From Aquincola tertiaricarbonis (GTDB lineage: Bacteria > Pseudomonadota > Gammaproteobacteria > Burkholderiales > Burkholderiaceae_C), in NCBI RefSeq assembly GCF_000969605.1, contig NZ_JZUE01000022.1, positions 41,990 to 105,989 on the forward strand: a stretch of DNA of 64,000 nt, read 5' to 3'. Made by a program: the position numbers and the translations under genes. The notes under the pieces were generated by a model that saw nothing but the letters and a program-made list of their open reading frames with translations, was not told the DNA's origin and ran no database searches. Numbering within the stretch: the stretch's first letter is position 1; each line of letters begins with the position of its first letter. Below are positions 1 to 9,975 of the stretch, one piece after another.

Positions 1-806
1 CCGCCTTGCGCAGCGGCGGCACCACCGCCCGCCCGCCCACCGCATCGCAGCCGGCGCGGCGCACCTGCTGGCCGATCTCGGCATACAGGCGGCGCGCGGC
101 ACGGATGCCCGGCCGGCAGGCCACCGGCAGCATCGCGATGCCGGCGTCGGCGCGGGCGTACAGCAGGTCGGCCTGCCGCAGCAGCCGCTCCACCACGCCG
201 GCCAGCGCCGGGGAATGCCGCGGCGCGGCCAGCCAGGCATCGGCATCGATGCCGGCGACATGCAGCCACTGCAGCGGCAGGTACAGGCGGCCCATGCGGG
301 CGTCCTCGCCTACGTCGCGGGCGATGTTGGACAGCTGCATCGCCACGCCCAGGTCGCAGGCGCGGGCCAGGGCCCGGTGGCTGCGCACGTCCATCAGCAG
401 GCACATCATCGCGCCCACGGTACCGGCCACGCGGGCGGCGTAGTGCAGCAGGTCGTCCAGCGTCTCGTAGCGCCGGCCCTCGGCGTCCCAGGCCAGGCCT
501 TCCAGCAGCCGCACCGGCAGCTCCAGCGGAATGGCATGCGCGCGCAGCACCGCGGCCAGCGCGCGGTCGGCCGCCTGCGGCAGCGGCCGGCCGGCGGCGG
601 CGCGGGCCAGCCGCTCCTGCAGCCGCGCGATGGCCTCGGCCTGGCCGCCATGCACGTCCACCGCATCGTCGGCCAGGCGGCAGAAGCCATACAGCACCGA
701 GGCGGGATCGCGCACCGTGCGCGGCAGCATCAGCGATGCGGCATGGAAGCTGCGCGAATGCTGGCGCAGCACGCGCCGGCAGGCCGCCACGTCGGCCGCC
801 GACAGC

Positions 807-2372
<1,566 letters not shown>

Positions 2373-2407
2373 GCGGCTATAGTATGAGTGTCAACTTTGA
2401 TTTACAA
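2373..2407 (-). promoter_or_regulatory. crtI promoter with PpsR/CrtJ box
   Basis: Reading the minus strand: -35 TTGTAA (2407-2402), 17-base spacer, -10 TACTAT (2384-2379), then 6 bases to the crtI ATG at 2372. A PpsR/CrtJ palindrome TGT-N12-ACA (2389-2406) overlaps the -35 and most of the spacer, so bound repressor would block polymerase. The box also lies 47 bases upstream of the divergent CcmC-like gene and may control both directions. Confidence 0.8.
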
Positions 2408-2452
2408 CCTGATCGCGCCCCACTGCTCGTAAGCCCTGATCCGGGAGGCCCC

Positions 2453-3199
2453 ATGCCGCAGCTCCACCCTCATTCCTTGCCGCGCCGGCCGCGCCGCGCG
2501 CGGGCCTGGCGGTCGGCGGCGGACCTGCGCCGGCTGGCCACGCCCTGGTTCTTCTATGCGCTGGCCGGCCGGCTGGTGCGGTGGCTGGCCGCGGTGGCGG
2601 TGCTGGGCGGCCTGGCGGCCTTGATGGCCGCCCGCGCCGCTGGCGCGGAGGGGGCCGCCCGCGCTGCAGGCGCGGAGGGCACCATCGCCGCCCTGCTCCA
2701 TGCGGTGACGGCCCCGCTGGCCGGCGGCCTCTACTTGTTGATGGCGCTGGCCGCCGGGCTGGGCCTGCTCGGCGTGGCCCGGCTCTGCCCCATCGTGGCG
2801 GCGGCTGCGGCGCCCACCACCGCCCTGATGGCGATGCTGTCGATGGCCGCGCAGGCGGTGCAGGCCAGCGCGGGCGACGCCTGGTGGAATGCGCAACTGG
2901 CGCCGGAGGCGATGCTGCTGCCCTTCACGCTGGGCGCGGTGCTGCTGCGCCACGCCATCGCCGAGCCGCCGCGCGCCGACCGCGCCGCCGCGGTGCTGCT
3001 GCTGGCCGGGCTGCTCCCGCTGGCGGTGCTGCACCTGGGCGCCATGCCGGCACCGCACGCGGCCCCGCCGCCGGCCGCCGCGCTGGCGCTCGGCCTGCTG
3101 GCTGGCGGCGCGCATGCGGCGGCGGTGGTGCTGCAGCGCACCCGCCTGGAGATCGTGGAGCGTGCGCGGCGGCAGCTGCATGCGCTGGAGGTACTGTGA
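2453..3199 (+). CDS. Degenerate CcmC-like membrane protein
   Basis: A 248-residue polytopic membrane protein resembling the heme-handling cytochrome c maturation protein CcmC. The N-terminus (ATPWFFYALAGRLVRWLA) matches the start of CcmC, about six hydrophobic segments follow, and DAWWNAQLAP occupies the place of the CcmC tryptophan-rich WWD loop. Only remnants of the WGTWWVWD signature are present, so heme binding in the usual way is doubtful. The ATG at 2453 follows GGGAGG at suitable spacing. The next gene overlaps by one base and encodes a CcmD-sized protein, which supports the family guess. Both diverge from crtI across a PpsR box, so a photosynthesis-linked role is inferred. Exact function unknown. 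Confidence 0.6.
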   Translation: MPQLHPHSLPRRPRRARAWRSAADLRRLATPWFFYALAGRLVRWLAAVAVLGGLAALMAARAAGAEGAARAAGAEGTIAALLHAVTAPLAGGLYLLMALAAGLGLLGVARLCPIVAAAAAPTTALMAMLSMAAQAVQASAGDAWWNAQLAPEAMLLPFTLGAVLLRHAIAEPPRADRAAAVLLLAGLLPLAVLHLGAMPAPHAAPPPAAALALGLLAGGAHAAAVVLQRTRLEIVERARRQLHALEVL

Positions 3200-3336
3200 T
3201 GGACACCCTGCTCCTGCTGCTGACCGTGGCCGTGCTGGGCGGCGAGGCCCTCCAGCTGTGGTTGCGCCGGCGTGCGCTGGCGCGCGCCAACGAAGGCGAG
3301 GCGGAGGACGCCAGCGACGAGGCACAACCGGCCTGA
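3199..3336 (+). CDS. CcmD-like small membrane protein
   Basis: A 45-residue protein with one N-terminal transmembrane helix (TLLLLLTVAVLGGEALQLWL) followed by RRR and an acidic tail. The layout is that of CcmD, the small heme exporter subunit, which is encoded directly after CcmC in many proteobacteria. Its ATG shares a base with the TGA of the CcmC-like gene (TGATG), so the two are translationally coupled. Assignment rests on size, topology and position only, because CcmD proteins have little sequence conservation. Confidence 0.55.
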   Translation: MDTLLLLLTVAVLGGEALQLWLRRRALARANEGEAEDASDEAQPA

Positions 3337-3444
3337 AGGCCGGGCTGCCGGGGGGTGCAGCGGCCCGCGAGGGCGGCCGCACCCGTGTGTTAAGGTCCGA
3401 CGAGTTGTTCCACCCCCCGTCCGGGTGAACCCTGAAAGCATGTC

Positions 3445-4800
3445 GTGGCCACCCCTGGCACCCCCGACCCCACCGACCTGAGCGCGCTGTCAGGCCTGGC
3501 TCCCGAGCTGGCCACGGCCTTCGTGTCGCTGGCCAGTGACATCGCCCTGGTGATCGGCGAGGACGGCATCGTCACCAACGTGGCGGCCGCCGACGCCGCG
3601 CTGGCCCTGGGCGCCGGCCAATGGGTAGGCCGGCCCTGGGCCGAGACCGTGACCGGCGGCACCCGCCGCAAGATCGAGCAGCTGCTGCAGGAAGTGGGCA
3701 GCCACGGCGTCTCCCGCCGGCGCGAGGTGAACCATCCCTCGGCCAGCGGCGAGGACATCCCCATCAGCTATGCCGCGCTGCGCCTGGGCGCCGGCGGCCC
3801 GCTGCTGGCCGTGGGCCGCGACCTGCGCGCGGTGGCCGCCATCCAGCAGCGCTTCGTCGAGGCCCAGCGCGAGATGGAGCGCGACTACTGGCGCCTGCGC
3901 CAGGAGCAGTCGCGCCAGCGGCTGCTGGCCCAGGTGGCCAGCGACGCGGTGATGCTGGTGCAGCTGCCCACCCTGCTGGCGGCCGATGCCAATGCGCAGG
4001 CGCAGGCGCTGTTCGGCGCGCCGGGCCAGCCGCTGCCGCCGCCCATCCGCGACCTGCTGGCGCTGGCGCAGAGCGCCGGCCGCGCCACCGAGGTGCGCAC
4101 CCGGCTGCAGCGCGCGGCCGACGTGCTGGCGCTGGATGTGTCGGTGGTCCCCATCCGCCCCGACGATGCGGCCCAGCCCCAGGCCCTGCTGGTGCGCGCC
4201 CGGCCGGCCGAGACGCCGCAGCCGGGCCAGGCGGTGCAGGACGCCGTGCTGGTGGCCGATGCCCACGGCCGCGTGCTGATGGCCAATGCCGAGCTGCTGG
4301 CCCTGGCCGGCGCGGACACCGAAGCCCAGCTGGCCGGCCGCCCGGTGGCCGAGGTGCTGGGCGATCCGCACCGCCAGCTGGCGGCGGCGTTGTCCGACGC
4401 CCGCCGCGCCGGCTTCGCCACCCAGGCCCGGGCCACCATCGGCGCCGCCGGTGCGCCGGTGGCGGTGGCGCTGTGGGTCTCGCTGCTGGCCGATGGCGAG
4501 CAGGAGCGCCTGGCCTTCGTGCTGCGGCCGCTGGCGTCCCCGGCGCCGGCCGGCGCGCCGCCGGGCACGCCGCTGGACCTGGCGGCCACGCTGCAGCGCA
4601 TCGCCGCGCGGGTGGGCCAGTTGCCGCTGCCCGCGCTGCTGCGCGAGGCCAGCGACGCCACCGAGCGCCATGCCATCGACACCGCGCTGGCCCAGGCCGG
4701 CGGCCGCATGGCGGCGGCCGCGCTGCAGCTGGGCATCGACACCGCCGAGCTGCAGCGCCGCATGCGCCGGCTGGGCCTGGCCACCGACGACGCCGGCTGA
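3445..4800 (+). CDS. PpsR/CrtJ paralogue with diverged HTH (PpsR2-like)
   Basis: A 451-residue PAS-PAS-PAS-HTH protein aligning along its length with the PpsR at 17732-19225. Shared blocks are ASDIALVI, WVGRPWAETVT, REVNHP, AVGRDLRAV and MERDYWRLRQ. It probably reads out the bacteriophytochrome encoded 25 bases downstream, as in the PpsR2/BphP1 pairs of Rhodopseudomonas and Bradyrhizobium. The C-terminal Fis-type motif (about 409-446) is odd: the recognition helix GLSRQSLYVKL of PpsR is here GIDTAELQRRM, and the redox cysteine of PpsR (KLCIEAAL) is replaced (RHAIDTAL). DNA binding may be altered or lost; it could instead act as an adaptor, perhaps in heterodimers with PpsR. GTG start at 3445; the nearby ATG is out of frame. 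Confidence 0.85.
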   Translation: MATPGTPDPTDLSALSGLAPELATAFVSLASDIALVIGEDGIVTNVAAADAALALGAGQWVGRPWAETVTGGTRRKIEQLLQEVGSHGVSRRREVNHPSASGEDIPISYAALRLGAGGPLLAVGRDLRAVAAIQQRFVEAQREMERDYWRLRQEQSRQRLLAQVASDAVMLVQLPTLLAADANAQAQALFGAPGQPLPPPIRDLLALAQSAGRATEVRTRLQRAADVLALDVSVVPIRPDDAAQPQALLVRARPAETPQPGQAVQDAVLVADAHGRVLMANAELLALAGADTEAQLAGRPVAEVLGDPHRQLAAALSDARRAGFATQARATIGAAGAPVAVALWVSLLADGEQERLAFVLRPLASPAPAGAPPGTPLDLAATLQRIAARVGQLPLPALLREASDATERHAIDTALAQAGGRMAAAALQLGIDTAELQRRMRRLGLATDDAG

Positions 4801-4825
4801 CATTCCGCCTGCGCTCCCGCCCGCC

Positions 4826-7042
4826 GTGACGTACCACCCGCCCTTCGGCCAGGCCGACCTCAGCAACTGCGAGCGTGAGCTGATCCACCTTGCCGGCTCG
4901 GTGCAGCCGCATGGCGCGCTGCTGGTGCTGCGGCCGTCGGACCTGCAGGTGCTGCAGGCCAGCGCCAACACCGCCGCGGTGCTGGGCCTGCCGGTGGAGC
5001 GGCTGCTGGAGCGGCCGCTGCAGGTGCTGGGCGGCGACCTGGCCGCGCAGGTGGCCGCGCTGGCGCCGCGCGTGGCCCGCCCGCAGGACGAGCCCGTGCC
5101 GCTGCAATGCACCAGCGCTGCCGACGGCATGCCGCGGGTGCTGGAAGGCAGCCTGCACCGGGTGCCCGACGGCCAGCTGGTGGTGGAGGTGGAAGCGGTG
5201 GAGCTGCCCGACAGCGCCCGCCACATGGCCACCATCGGGCAGGAGGCGGTGCTGGCCTGCGTGTCGGCCACGGTGCAGCGGCTGTCGGCGGCGGCCAGCC
5301 TGGGCGCGCTGGCCGACGCCGCGGTGCAGGGCATCCACGAGCTGACCGGCTACGACCGGGTGATGGTCTACCAGTTCGACCCCGACGGCCACGGCAAGAT
5401 CATCGCGGAGGCGCGCGACCCGCGGCTGGAATCGCTGCTGGGCCACCACTATCCGGCCACCGACATCCCCCAGCGCGCCCGTGCGCTCTACCTGCGCAAC
5501 CGCGTGCGGGTGCTGATGGACGTGCACTACCAGCCGGCGCCGCTGGTGCCCGCGCGGCTGCCGCCCACCGGGCAGGAGCTGGACATGTCGATGTGCTACC
5601 TGCGCAGCATGTCGCCGCTGCACCTGCAGTACCTGAAGAACATGGGCGTCACCGCCACGCTGGTGGTGTCCCTGGTGCACGAGGGCCGGCTCTGGGGCCT
5701 GATCGCCGCCCACCACTACCAGCCGCGCAACCTGCGCTATGCGGTGCGCACCGCCTGCGACCTGCTGGCCGAGGTGATCGCCACCCGCATCGCCGCCATC
5801 GAGAACTATGCCCATGCCCAGGTGGCGCTGGTGGTGCGCCGGCTGGAGCAGCGGCTGATCGAGGCCACTTCCACCGAAGGCGACTGGCGGCTGGCCCTGC
5901 TGCGCAACCCGGCCACGCTGCTGCAGCCGCTGGGCGCGACCGGAGCGGCGCTGTTCCACGACGGCGAGGTGCTCACCTCCGGCGAGGTGCCCTCCACGCC
6001 CGAGCTGCGCGCGCTGGCGCGGTGGGTGGACTCTCGCCCGGCGCCGGCCGCGCCGCAGGCCACCACCGATGCGCCGCCGCTGGCCTGCTCGTCCATCGCC
6101 CAGGCCGAGCCCGCGCTGGCTTCGCTGACGCCGGTGGCCGCCGGCGTGCTGGCGGTGCGGCTGTCGGCCAGCCAGCCCGACTACCTGATGTGGTTCCGCA
6201 AGGAGCAGCTGCTGACCGTCACCTGGGCCGGCGACCCGCACAAGCCCAAGGTGGGCGACGACCCGATGGAGCTGTCGCCGCGGCGCTCCTTCGCGGCCTG
6301 GTCGGAGATCGTGCGCGGCACCGCCCTGCCCTGGACGGCCACCGAGATCGCGCTGGCACGGGCCTTCGGCAGCGCGCTGGTGGACATCATCGTGCAGGTG
6401 CATGCGGTGCGGCTGCTGATCGCCGAGCGGCAGCTGGTGCAGATCCGCGGCACGGTGCAGAACTCGCGCGAGCCGGTGGCCATCGCCGATGCGCACGGCC
6501 GACTGCTGCATGCCAACGAGGCCTTCCGCCGCCTGCTGGCGCCCGACGGCCGCACCCTGCACACGCTGGGCGACGTGGCCGCCGGCTTCCGGCCGCCGCA
6601 GGCGCTGCACGACATGCTGCGCGGCCTGAAGGCGGCGCACCAACCCTGGCGCGGCGAGCTGGCGCTGCAGGGCACCGCCGGCGGCCCGCCGCGGCCGGTG
6701 GGCGTGCGCGCCGAGATCGTGCCGGCGCGCGACGGCAGCGCGCTCGGCCTCATCCTCACCCTCACCGACCTGGTGGACAGCCAGCGCGCGGCCGAGGCCC
6801 GGCGGCAGCTCGAAGCCTCGCTGCAGCGCACCGCCGCCGAAGGCGCGGCGCAGCCGGTGGGCGCCGACGAGGTGATGCGCGCCATCCTCAGCAATGCCAG
6901 CCTGGTGGCGATGGACATCGCCGACGGACCGGTGGGCCCCGACATGGCGCCGCTGCTGCAGGAAGTGGAGGCCTCCACCCAGCGCGCGGCCACGCTGTAC
7001 GGGCGCATCCGCCTGTTCGGCGTGGCCGGCGACGCCGGCTAG
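4826..7042 (+). CDS. bphP: Bacteriophytochrome, PAS-GAF-PHY-PAS, no kinase domain
   Basis: A 738-residue red/far-red photoreceptor that binds biliverdin. The conserved N-terminal cysteine is residue 15 in LSNCERELIHLAGSVQPHG. The GAF domain has PATDIPQRARALYLRN and the chromophore-pocket SMSPLHLQYLKNMG. The PHY tongue motif PRRSF is near residue 485, and a PAS domain follows (about 555-665). The C-terminus is a short two-helix dimerisation segment (ILSNASLVAMDIADG...EVEASTQRAATLYGRI) with no HATPase domain, so it is not a histidine kinase. This is the architecture of BphP1-type phytochromes that act by binding PpsR2 directly, and the PpsR paralogue is immediately upstream. GTG start inferred from family alignment; Shine-Dalgarno weak. 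Confidence 0.93.
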   Translation: MTYHPPFGQADLSNCERELIHLAGSVQPHGALLVLRPSDLQVLQASANTAAVLGLPVERLLERPLQVLGGDLAAQVAALAPRVARPQDEPVPLQCTSAADGMPRVLEGSLHRVPDGQLVVEVEAVELPDSARHMATIGQEAVLACVSATVQRLSAAASLGALADAAVQGIHELTGYDRVMVYQFDPDGHGKIIAEARDPRLESLLGHHYPATDIPQRARALYLRNRVRVLMDVHYQPAPLVPARLPPTGQELDMSMCYLRSMSPLHLQYLKNMGVTATLVVSLVHEGRLWGLIAAHHYQPRNLRYAVRTACDLLAEVIATRIAAIENYAHAQVALVVRRLEQRLIEATSTEGDWRLALLRNPATLLQPLGATGAALFHDGEVLTSGEVPSTPELRALARWVDSRPAPAAPQATTDAPPLACSSIAQAEPALASLTPVAAGVLAVRLSASQPDYLMWFRKEQLLTVTWAGDPHKPKVGDDPMELSPRRSFAAWSEIVRGTALPWTATEIALARAFGSALVDIIVQVHAVRLLIAERQLVQIRGTVQNSREPVAIADAHGRLLHANEAFRRLLAPDGRTLHTLGDVAAGFRPPQALHDMLRGLKAAHQPWRGELALQGTAGGPPRPVGVRAEIVPARDGSALGLILTLTDLVDSQRAAEARRQLEASLQRTAAEGAAQPVGADEVMRAILSNASLVAMDIADGPVGPDMAPLLQEVEASTQRAATLYGRIRLFGVAGDAG

Positions 7043-7058
7043 CGGCAGCCGCGGGCGG

Positions 7059-7949
7059 ATGGAAGCGCAGCGGCGGCGGCTGGCCTGGGAGCGCGACGGC
7101 GCCGACTGGCCGCACCGCGCACACAGCCGCTTCCTGCAGGCCGGCGGGCTGCACTGGCATGTGCAGGTGGCCGGCCAGGGCCCGGTGCTGCTGCTGCTGC
7201 ACGGCACCGGCGCTTCCAGCCACAGCATGGCCGGGCTGCTGCCGCTGCTGTCGCTGCGCTTCACCGTGGTGGTGCCCGACCTGCCCGGCCATGCCTTCAC
7301 CGACCCATTGCAGCCCGCGCCCGGCCTGCCGGCGATGGCCCGTGCGCTGGCGGCGCTGCTGGCGGTGCTGGACCTGGCGCCGCCGGCGCTGGTGGCCGGC
7401 CATTCGGCCGGTGCGGCCATCGGCGCGCAGCTGATGCTGGACGGCCATGCGCCGGCGCGGGCGCTGGTGTCGATGAACGGCGCACTGCTGCCCTTCGACG
7501 GCGTGGCCGGCCTGCTGTTCGCGCCGCTGGCGCGGCTGATCGGTGGCGGCCCGCTGCTGCCCGGTCTGGTCACCCGGCTGGTGGCCCGGCAGGCGCGCGA
7601 CGACCGTGCGGTGCAGCGCCTGCTGGACGGCACCGGCTCGGTGGTGCCGGCCGCCTCCGCCGCGCTGTATGCCCGGCTGGTGCGCAGCCCGGCGCATGTG
7701 GCCGGTGCGCTGGCGATGATGGCGCACTGGGACCTGCGCCCGCTGGCCGACGCCCTGCCGCGGCTGCCGGTACCGCTGTGGCTGCTGGCCTCCGACCGCG
7801 ACCGCATGGTGCCGCCGGAGCAGGCCCGCGCCGTGGCCCGCCGCCTGCGCCAGGCCCGGGTGCTGCCGCTGGCCGGCACCGGCCACCTGGCGCACGAGGA
7901 AAAGCCGGCCGAGGTGGCGGCCCTCATCCAAGCCGCATGGGCCGGCTGA
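7059..7949 (+). CDS. bchO: BchO, alpha/beta hydrolase linked to Mg chelatase
   Basis: A 296-residue alpha/beta-hydrolase-fold protein of the BchO family, encoded with magnesium chelatase genes in many phototrophs; its biochemical role is unsettled. Visible features are the oxyanion motif LLHGTGAS, the nucleophile elbow GHSAGAA and the C-terminal catalytic region with GTGHLAHEE. The N-terminal PHRAHSRFLQAGGLHWHVQ is characteristic of BchO rather than generic hydrolases. It follows bphP by 16 bases and precedes the sigma factor by 44, so it probably belongs to the ppsR2-bphP transcription unit. bchI and bchD are in another operon at 9976-12906. Confidence 0.92.
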   Translation: MEAQRRRLAWERDGADWPHRAHSRFLQAGGLHWHVQVAGQGPVLLLLHGTGASSHSMAGLLPLLSLRFTVVVPDLPGHAFTDPLQPAPGLPAMARALAALLAVLDLAPPALVAGHSAGAAIGAQLMLDGHAPARALVSMNGALLPFDGVAGLLFAPLARLIGGGPLLPGLVTRLVARQARDDRAVQRLLDGTGSVVPAASAALYARLVRSPAHVAGALAMMAHWDLRPLADALPRLPVPLWLLASDRDRMVPPEQARAVARRLRQARVLPLAGTGHLAHEEKPAEVAALIQAAWAG

Positions 7950-7993
7950 GCCACCTGCCGTCACAAGCCGCGGGCCTCGAACGTCTTGCATTG

Positions 7994-8908
7994 ATGGACG
8001 ACGCCACCCGCCTCTTCGACCGCCTGCGGCCCCGGCTGCTGGGCATCGCCTACCGCATGCTGGGCACCCGGGCCGAGGCCGAGGAGGTGGTGCAGGACAC
8101 CTGGCTGCGCTGGCATGCGGCCGACCGCCCGGCCATCGACAACGCCGAGGCCTGGCTGGTGACCAGCGCCACCCGCATCGCCATCGACCGCCTGCGCGCG
8201 GCCAAGGTGCAGCGGGCGCACTACACCGGCTTCTGGCTGCCCGAGCCGCAGCTGGACGACGCGCCCGCCTCGCCCGAGCAGCTGCTGGAGCGGGCCGACG
8301 ACCTGTCGGTGGCCTTCCTCACGCTGCTGGAGCGGCTGGCGCCGCCGGCCCGGGCGGCCTTCCTGCTGCGGGAGGTGTTCGACGCCGACTACGACGAGGT
8401 GGCGCGCACGCTGGGCAGGAGCGAGGCCGCCTGCCGCCAGCTGGTGAGCCGCGCCAAGGCCCAGTTGCGCGAGGCCCGCCCGCGCTATGCCGTGACGCCC
8501 GAGGCGCACCTGCAGGTGATGCGCCAGTTCGCCGAGGCGGTGGCGCAGGGCAGCTTCGGCGCGATGGCGTCCATGCTGGCCGAGGAGGCCGAGCTGGTGA
8601 GCGACGGCGGCGGCAAGGTGCCCAGCTTCGGCAAGGTGCTGGCCGGCGGGCGGCGCATCGCGCAGCTGTACCTGGCGGCCCGGCTGCGCCACGGCGAGGC
8701 GGTGCGCGTCGAACTGGCCGTCATCAATGGCCAGTGGGGGCTGCTGCGCTTCATCGACGGGCACCTGGAATCGGCGCAGTCCTTCGAGACGGACGGGCAG
8801 CGCATCGTGCGCATCCATGTGCAGCGCAATCCGGACAAGCTGCAGCGCCTGGCCGCGGCGCTGGGCGCAGCGCCGGTGCCGCGGCCGGCGGCCACCGCGC
8901 CGCGGTGA
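7994..8908 (+). CDS. ECF41-type (SigJ-like) sigma factor
   Basis: A 304-residue extracytoplasmic-function sigma factor of the ECF41 class. Region 2 (FDRLRPRLLGIAYRMLGTRAEAEEVVQ) and region 4 (DYDEVARTLGRSEAACRQLVSRAK) are clear. The linker carries WLPEP (81-85), and the SnoaL-like C-terminal extension has the DGGG motif (205-208). Both are ECF41 hallmarks, and the extension is known to act as a built-in regulator. ECF41 genes usually neighbour a carboxymuconolactone decarboxylase-like or oxidoreductase gene; here the neighbour is bchO, inside the PGC. Convergent with the PRC-barrel gene, with only 12 bases between stops. Target promoters unknown. Confidence 0.9.
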   Translation: MDDATRLFDRLRPRLLGIAYRMLGTRAEAEEVVQDTWLRWHAADRPAIDNAEAWLVTSATRIAIDRLRAAKVQRAHYTGFWLPEPQLDDAPASPEQLLERADDLSVAFLTLLERLAPPARAAFLLREVFDADYDEVARTLGRSEAACRQLVSRAKAQLREARPRYAVTPEAHLQVMRQFAEAVAQGSFGAMASMLAEEAELVSDGGGKVPSFGKVLAGGRRIAQLYLAARLRHGEAVRVELAVINGQWGLLRFIDGHLESAQSFETDGQRIVRIHVQRNPDKLQRLAAALGAAPVPRPAATAPR

Positions 8909-8920
8909 GCGCCGCCCTGG

Positions 8921-9847
8921 TCAGCGGGCCGCCGCGTCCGTGGGTGCGGCGCCGGCCCGTGCGCCGGTGCCCTGGGCCAGGCTGCGGCGCACGTCGGCCA
9001 CCCAGCCCGCGGCGTTCAGGTCCTTCATGCGGTCGCCGTCGAAGCCCTGCAGCCGGCGCATGCCGTCGCGGTCCAGGTCCAGCTGGACGTCCTCCGGGTC
9101 GCGCGGCAGGCGGAAGTCGCTCAGCGCGAACAGGTAGCGCTTCTCGGCCGAGGTCCAGCCCGGGTCGAAGCTGACCACCGCGTAGTGCACCTTGCGCGAG
9201 CCCAGGTCCAGCACCAGTTCCTCCACGTCGCCCATCTCGTCGCCGTTGCGGGCCAGCACGTCGGCTTCCAGCAGGTCGGTCACCCGGTGCGCGGTGGTGC
9301 CGCGGCCGGGCTGCGGGATGGACCAGGCCCGGTCCAGCACGGCCACCTGGGCATGGTCGCGGAAGAAGGCCGGCGAATAGCGGGTGCGTTCGATGGCGGC
9401 CTTCTCGAACTGCTGCTTGTCCACGTCCACCACCACCCGGTCGCCTTCGGGCGTGAAGGCCAGCCGGTCGGGCGGCAGGGCGAACAGCCGCTCGCCGCCC
9501 ATCACGCCGGGGTCGAAGGACAGCACGGCATAACGCAGGTCGCCGTTGCCCATGTTCACCACCAGGTCGTCGATCTGGCCGATGTGCCGGCCTTCCCGGT
9601 TCTGCACCTCCATGCCGATGAGCTTGCTGGCGCGCAAGGCGCGGTAGGGGCCAGCCTGGGCGGCGGGTGCCGGCGTGGCGGCCACCGAGTTGGCCGCGGG
9701 CGTGGTCTGGGGGGTCGCCTGCGTGGTTGCTGCAGGGCGGGCGCCCGCGGCCGGCTGCTGCGCGAGGGCCGGCAGGCCCAGCGCGGTGGCCAGCAGCGGC
9801 AGGGCGGCCAGGCGGTGGATGGGTCGGCTGGAGCGTGTCTTGTTCAT
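8921..9847 (-). CDS. Exported protein with two PRC-barrel domains
   Basis: A 308-residue protein with a signal peptide (HRLAALPLLATALGLPALAQQ), a low-complexity Ala/Thr/Pro linker (about 32-66) and two PRC-barrel domains. The first begins ALRASKLIGMEVQNREGRHIGQIDDLVV and the second ADVLARNGDEMGDVEELVLD. PRC-barrels are named after the reaction-centre H subunit cytoplasmic domain but also occur in unrelated stress and RNA-related proteins. Here the domain would be periplasmic. It is the last gene on the minus strand after bchD, separated by 128 bases, so it may be transcribed separately. A link to photosynthesis is positional only. Confidence 0.8.
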   Translation of the reverse strand: MNKTRSSRPIHRLAALPLLATALGLPALAQQPAAGARPAATTQATPQTTPAANSVAATPAPAAQAGPYRALRASKLIGMEVQNREGRHIGQIDDLVVNMGNGDLRYAVLSFDPGVMGGERLFALPPDRLAFTPEGDRVVVDVDKQQFEKAAIERTRYSPAFFRDHAQVAVLDRAWSIPQPGRGTTAHRVTDLLEADVLARNGDEMGDVEELVLDLGSRKVHYAVVSFDPGWTSAEKRYLFALSDFRLPRDPEDVQLDLDRDGMRRLQGFDGDRMKDLNAAGWVADVRRSLAQGTGARAGAAPTDAAAR

Positions 9848-9975
9848 CGGGGGCCTCCAAGAGGTGGTTGGCATGTCCCCTGTGGGAGAAAGCGCCCTGG
9901 GGCCGGTTCCCGCCACCCGACCCGGACGGCGGCGCGGCTGCACGTAGGCCGCGGCCGACGGCCGCCGGTGGAGCG

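Noticed and set aside
3764..7954. Very long open frame (about 1400 codons) on the minus strand
   Set aside because: It is antisense to the PpsR paralogue, bphP and bchO, has low-complexity Arg/Gly/Ala composition, and matches no family; it is an artefact of high GC.
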